From Marinobacter algicola DG893 (GTDB lineage: Bacteria > Pseudomonadota > Gammaproteobacteria > Pseudomonadales > Oleiphilaceae), in the NCBI RefSeq assembly GCF_000170835.1, contig NZ_ABCP01000025.1, positions 1 to 54,108 of the forward strand: 54,108 bases of DNA, in the 5' to 3' direction. The position numbers were made by a program, and so were the translations under genes. Positions 51,127-54,108 of this stretch are shown piece after piece (position 1 is the stretch's first letter; each line of letters opens with the position of its first letter). The notes under the pieces were generated by a model. That model worked only from the letters and a program-made list of their open reading frames with translations, was not told the origin of the DNA and searched no databases.

Positions 51127-51238
51127 GTTACAAACTCCAAAAGCAGCGCAACGGATCATTCGCAAGTTGCGTGTCTGCAGGTCAGTGGCCGCCCCGCCGA
51201 ACCACAGGATGGATGGGGCGGCCCAGTCGGTCAGAACA

Positions 51239-52453
51239 TCAGTTTTGGGTTACGAGCTTGCACTTGCTCTCAGACAGCGGGCGATAGGCTTCGTCCCCTG
51301 GGATGGTGCGTACGATGTCATACAGGTCCCACTCACTCTTGGACTCTTCGGGCGTTTTCACTTGCGCCAGGTACATGTCGTGAACCATGCGGCCGTCCTC
51401 ACGAATGAAGCCGTTCTTGGCAAACATGTCGTTGATCGGCGTATCCATCATCTGCTTGCGTACCGTTTGGGCGGCATCCGATCCGGTCGCCTTGACGGCG
51501 TTCAGGTACTGCATGGTGCTGGAGTAGATACCGGCGTGAACCATGGTGGGACGAACCCCGGTTTTTTCCATGAAACGGTCAGACCAGGCACGGGTTTCGT
51601 CGTTCATGTCCCAGTACCAGCCGGTGGTGAGCTGAATGCCCTGGGCGGACTGAGCACCCAGTGCGTGAACGTCAGTCAGGAACAACAGCAGCGCCGCCAG
51701 GGTCTGGCCGGACTGGGTCAGGCCGAATTCACCGGCGGTGGTGATAGCATTGGTGGTGTCTGCACCGGCGTTTGCCAGGGCTACCACGTCAGCACCTGAG
51801 GACTGCGCCTGCAGGATAAAGGACGAGAAGTCAGAGGTCGGGAACGGGTGACGCACTGCCTGCATCACTTCGCCGCCATTTTCTTCCACCACGCGGGTTA
51901 CGTCGCCTTCCAGAGCGTGGCCGAAGGCGTAGTCAGCGGTCAGGATAAACCAGCTCTTGCCACCTTCTTTAACCACCGCACTTGCCGTACCGTTGGCCAG
52001 CGGGTAGGTGTCGTACACGTAGTGGATGTGGTTCGGCGTGCAGTGCTCGTTGGTAATGCTGGACGCGGCAGAACCGGAGACAATGCCCAGCTTGTCGTTT
52101 TCTTCCAGGATGTTGCTGACGGCAATGGTGACCGAAGAGGCAACCAGGCCTGCAATCAAATCAACGTTCTCGTTCTCCACCCAGCGCCGGGCAGTACTGG
52201 AGGCGGAATCCGGGCTGTTTCGGTCATCGGCGCTGACCACTTCGATCTTGGCGCCATTGACCGTGCCACCGAAGTCCGCGATGGCCATTTCCAGGGCTGT
52301 CTGGCCATTGGGGCCGGCCAGGTCACGGTAGGTGCCGGACATGTCGGCCAGGTAACCGATCTTAACGGTGTTGTCGGATATCTCAGCCTGGGCAGCACCC
52401 ACAAACATGGCTGATGCAATCGCTGATGTCAGAAGCTTTTTGGTGATTGTCAT
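51239..52453 (-). CDS. Branched-chain amino acid-type ABC transporter substrate-binding protein
   Basis: A 404-residue periplasmic binding protein of the Peripla_BP_6 type. The signal peptide is residues 1-23 (cleavage before EISDN); IKVGYLADMSGTYRDLAGPNGQTALEMAI is here IKIGY-type near residue 31, with the ligand loop GLVASSVTIAVSNI, and SSFILQAQSSGADVVALANAG near residue 217. The exact ligand (branched-chain amino acid, urea, short amide, aromatic acid) cannot be judged from sequence. It lies between livF and livH in the same operon. Confidence 0.88.
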   Translation of the reverse strand: MTITKKLLTSAIASAMFVGAAQAEISDNTVKIGYLADMSGTYRDLAGPNGQTALEMAIADFGGTVNGAKIEVVSADDRNSPDSASSTARRWVENENVDLIAGLVASSVTIAVSNILEENDKLGIVSGSAASSITNEHCTPNHIHYVYDTYPLANGTASAVVKEGGKSWFILTADYAFGHALEGDVTRVVEENGGEVMQAVRHPFPTSDFSSFILQAQSSGADVVALANAGADTTNAITTAGEFGLTQSGQTLAALLLFLTDVHALGAQSAQGIQLTTGWYWDMNDETRAWSDRFMEKTGVRPTMVHAGIYSSTMQYLNAVKATGSDAAQTVRKQMMDTPINDMFAKNGFIREDGRMVHDMYLAQVKTPEESKSEWDLYDIVRTIPGDEAYRPLSESKCKLVTQN

Positions 52454-52545
52454 TGTTGTTTCTCCGCTACTGTCTTTGCGTTGGTTTTCGGGTTTCGTTC
52501 TTATTGCTCTTGTTGCACTCTTTATTTCACTTTCATCCCCGGGCC

Positions 52546-53268
52546 TTACACACCCAGGTACTTGTCCAGCATCGACTGCTTGGCCTCAAGCTCGTCGGCG
52601 CTGATCTCCTCCACAATCTGGCCGTGTTCCATCACGTAGTGACGGTCCGCCAGGGGTGCGGCGAAATGGAAATTCTGCTCGACCAGGACAATGGTCAGGC
52701 CTTTTTCTTTCAACTTGACCAACACTTCGCCAAGTTTCTCCACGATAACCGGGGCCAGGCCTTCGGTAATTTCATCCAGCAACAGCATGTTGGCCCCCGT
52801 TCTCAGAATCCGGGCCATGGCCAGCATCTGCTGCTCACCACCGGACAACTTGGTGCCGGGGCTGGTACGGCGCTCGTACAGGTTGGGGAACATGGAGAAA
52901 ATTTCCTCCAACCCCATGCCGCCACTTCGAACGACCGGCGGAAGTGTCAGGTTTTCCATGACATTGAGCCCGGAAAAAATGCCCCGGTGTTCGGGGCAAT
53001 ACCCTACTCCCAACCTTGCAATGTGGTGAGGCGCGCATGTCATGGTCTCCTCACCGTTAATCATGATCGAGCCGGTACGCCGACCCACCATGTTCATAAT
53101 CGCTTTCAGGGTTGTGCTGCGACCAGCCCCGTTGCGGCCCAGAAGGGTGACCAGTTCCCCACGCTGAACCTCCAGATCAATGCCATGCAGAATGTGGGAC
53201 TCGCCATAGAACGCGTGAAGCCCGGAGATTCGTAGCTGTTCGTAATCTTTCGAGTGGGCCTGAGTCAT
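52546..53268 (-). CDS. livF: Branched-chain amino acid-type ABC transporter ATP-binding protein LivF
   Basis: A 240-residue ATPase with Walker A GRNGAGRSTT near residue 43 (arginine in place of the usual lysine), signature LSGGEQQMLAMARIL near residue 139 and Walker B LLLDEITEGLAP. Length and sequence match LivF. Its ATG overlaps the livG stop by four bases. The Lys-to-Arg change in the ATP loop is unusual and is discussed as a finding. Confidence 0.9.
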   Translation of the reverse strand: MTQAHSKDYEQLRISGLHAFYGESHILHGIDLEVQRGELVTLLGRNGAGRSTTLKAIMNMVGRRTGSIMINGEETMTCAPHHIARLGVGYCPEHRGIFSGLNVMENLTLPPVVRSGGMGLEEIFSMFPNLYERRTSPGTKLSGGEQQMLAMARILRTGANMLLLDEITEGLAPVIVEKLGEVLVKLKEKGLTIVLVEQNFHFAAPLADRHYVMEHGQIVEEISADELEAKQSMLDKYLGV

Positions 53269-54041
53269 TCCGCCGCCTCCTGCTTCTTGGTGGCAGTACC
53301 ACCCATATACACTTCACGCACTCTGGGGTCGTCAGACACCTGTTGGTAGTCGCCTTCGGTCAACACCGAACCCTGGGCCAGCACGGTGACCTGATCGCAC
53401 AGTTTGCTGACCACTCCAAGATTGTGTTCCACCATCAGCACCGTGCGGCCGTGAGCGGCCTTACGCACCAGTTCAACAACCCGCTCCACATCTTCACTGC
53501 CCATTCCCTGAGTGGGCTCATCCAGCAACAGCAGCTCCGGCTCCATAGCCAGGGTGGTGGCCAGTTCCAGGGCGCGCTTGCGACCATAGGCAAGTTCGAC
53601 GGTGGTGGTGTTGGCAAATTCAGTCAGGCCCACACTGTCCAGCAGTTCCATGCATCGCTCATTGAGTTTGTTAAGGGATTCGCCGGATTTCCAGAAGCGA
53701 AAGGAGTTTCCTTCAAAGCTCTGCAGAGCGACGCGAATGTTCTCAAGCGCCGTCATATGGGGAAAAACCGCAGAAATCTGGAAGGAACGGACCACACCTT
53801 TGCGGGCAATAGCCGCCGATTTCATCGAGGTGATGTCCTCACCCTTGAACAGGATCTTGCCACGAGTAGGAATCAGGAATTTGGTGAGCAGGTTGAATAC
53901 CGTGGTCTTACCCGCACCATTGGGGCCGATCAGGGCATGTATGTGGCCACGCTGCACCTTCAGATTAACGTCGTCGACTGCCACAAAGCCCTTGAACTCT
54001 TTGACGAGGCTTTGGGTTTCAAGAACGAACGGGTCACTCAT
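53265..54041 (-). CDS. livG: Branched-chain amino acid-type ABC transporter ATP-binding protein LivG
   Basis: A 258-residue ATPase with Walker A GPNGAGKTT near residue 38 and Walker B LLLLDEPTQGMG. The usual signature LSGGQ is replaced by VELAYGRKRALELATTL near residue 155, a form common in some LivG-like ATPases. The final region GSVLTEGDYQQVSDDPRVREVYMG is typical. First gene of the minus-strand operon; its promoter should lie in 54042-54108. Confidence 0.92.
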   Translation of the reverse strand: MSDPFVLETQSLVKEFKGFVAVDDVNLKVQRGHIHALIGPNGAGKTTVFNLLTKFLIPTRGKILFKGEDITSMKSAAIARKGVVRSFQISAVFPHMTALENIRVALQSFEGNSFRFWKSGESLNKLNERCMELLDSVGLTEFANTTTVELAYGRKRALELATTLAMEPELLLLDEPTQGMGSEDVERVVELVRKAAHGRTVLMVEHNLGVVSKLCDQVTVLAQGSVLTEGDYQQVSDDPRVREVYMGGTATKKQEAAE

Positions 54042-54108
54042 GAGCCATTCTACCTTTGTTATTGTTGTGCGTTTATACTATGTACAGATTAGATTGACGT
54101 ATACGTAA

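Noticed and set aside
1..54108. CRISPR array, prophage, insertion sequence, rRNA or tRNA
   Set aside because: No regularly spaced repeats of the right length, no phage structural or transposase-like proteins, and no tRNA- or rRNA-like sequence were seen by reading; short or divergent cases could be missed.

Overview
The window looks like a chromosomal segment of a high-GC, aerobic, organic-acid and amino-acid using gammaproteobacterium, probably Marinobacter or a close relative. This is inferred from gene content and order (liuBCDE followed by a CMD protein and an acyl-CoA synthetase, puu and pot polyamine genes, a liv-type transporter) and from protein character; no rRNA or tRNA gene was seen that would settle it.

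Layout. (1) 52-7716: leucine/isovalerate catabolic operon, with both methylcrotonyl-CoA carboxylase subunits, methylglutaconyl-CoA hydratase, HMG-CoA lyase, an AhpD/CMD-fold protein and an acyl-CoA synthetase, closed by a hairpin terminator. (2) 7800-14960: an accessory island of small, mostly unrelated genes with lower GC at its left end. Between 9144 and 11000 it has the structure of integron gene cassettes: attC-like sites follow single genes, and in two consecutive cassettes the 5' R' core is an exact 7/7 complement of the R'' core at the cassette's own 3' end. No integrase gene is present in the window, so this is a cluster of attC sites lacking integrase (CALIN) or the distal part of a larger array. 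The cassette genes encode a zinc/HNH-like protein, a HEPN-like protein and a DUF4062 (TIR-like) protein with a winged-helix tail. An orphan HigA, a YefM-YoeB pair, a DHCW cupin, a GNAT enzyme, VOC/YciI/ABM-fold proteins and remnants of deleted genes follow. (3) 14976-30353: backbone and semi-accessory genes arranged mostly as regulator/enzyme pairs: AraC with an aldo/keto reductase, LysR with DoxX and a DOPA-type dioxygenase, TetR with a RetSat-like oxidoreductase, WYL with a GST, LysR with an azoreductase. A DUF2959 lipoprotein, a methyltransferase, YciI/PhnB proteins and a DUF2946-PepSY pair lie among them. (4) 30354-36880: a second scarred accessory region with a deleted glycosyltransferase, a 5'-truncated and frameshifted large protein that keeps a PD-(D/E)XK nuclease-like end with candidate immunity genes, a complete AbiE toxin-antitoxin pair with a palindromic promoter, and a deleted gamma-glutamylcyclotransferase. 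(5) 36891-49173: polyamine use: puuB, puuC and puuA (gamma-glutamylputrescine route), an EEP-family membrane protein, the putrescine ABC transporter potFGHI, and an unrecognised 653-residue protein plus a lipoprotein read in the same direction. (6) 49241-54041: a liv-type ABC transporter on the minus strand in the order livG, livF, binding protein, livH, livM.

Together the backbone genes import and oxidise amino acids and polyamines to acetyl-CoA, acetoacetate and GABA-level intermediates. The two accessory regions carry toxin-antitoxin and defence-like genes. Five gene remnants with internal deletions, truncations or frameshifts lie in those two regions, so they turn over much faster than the rest.
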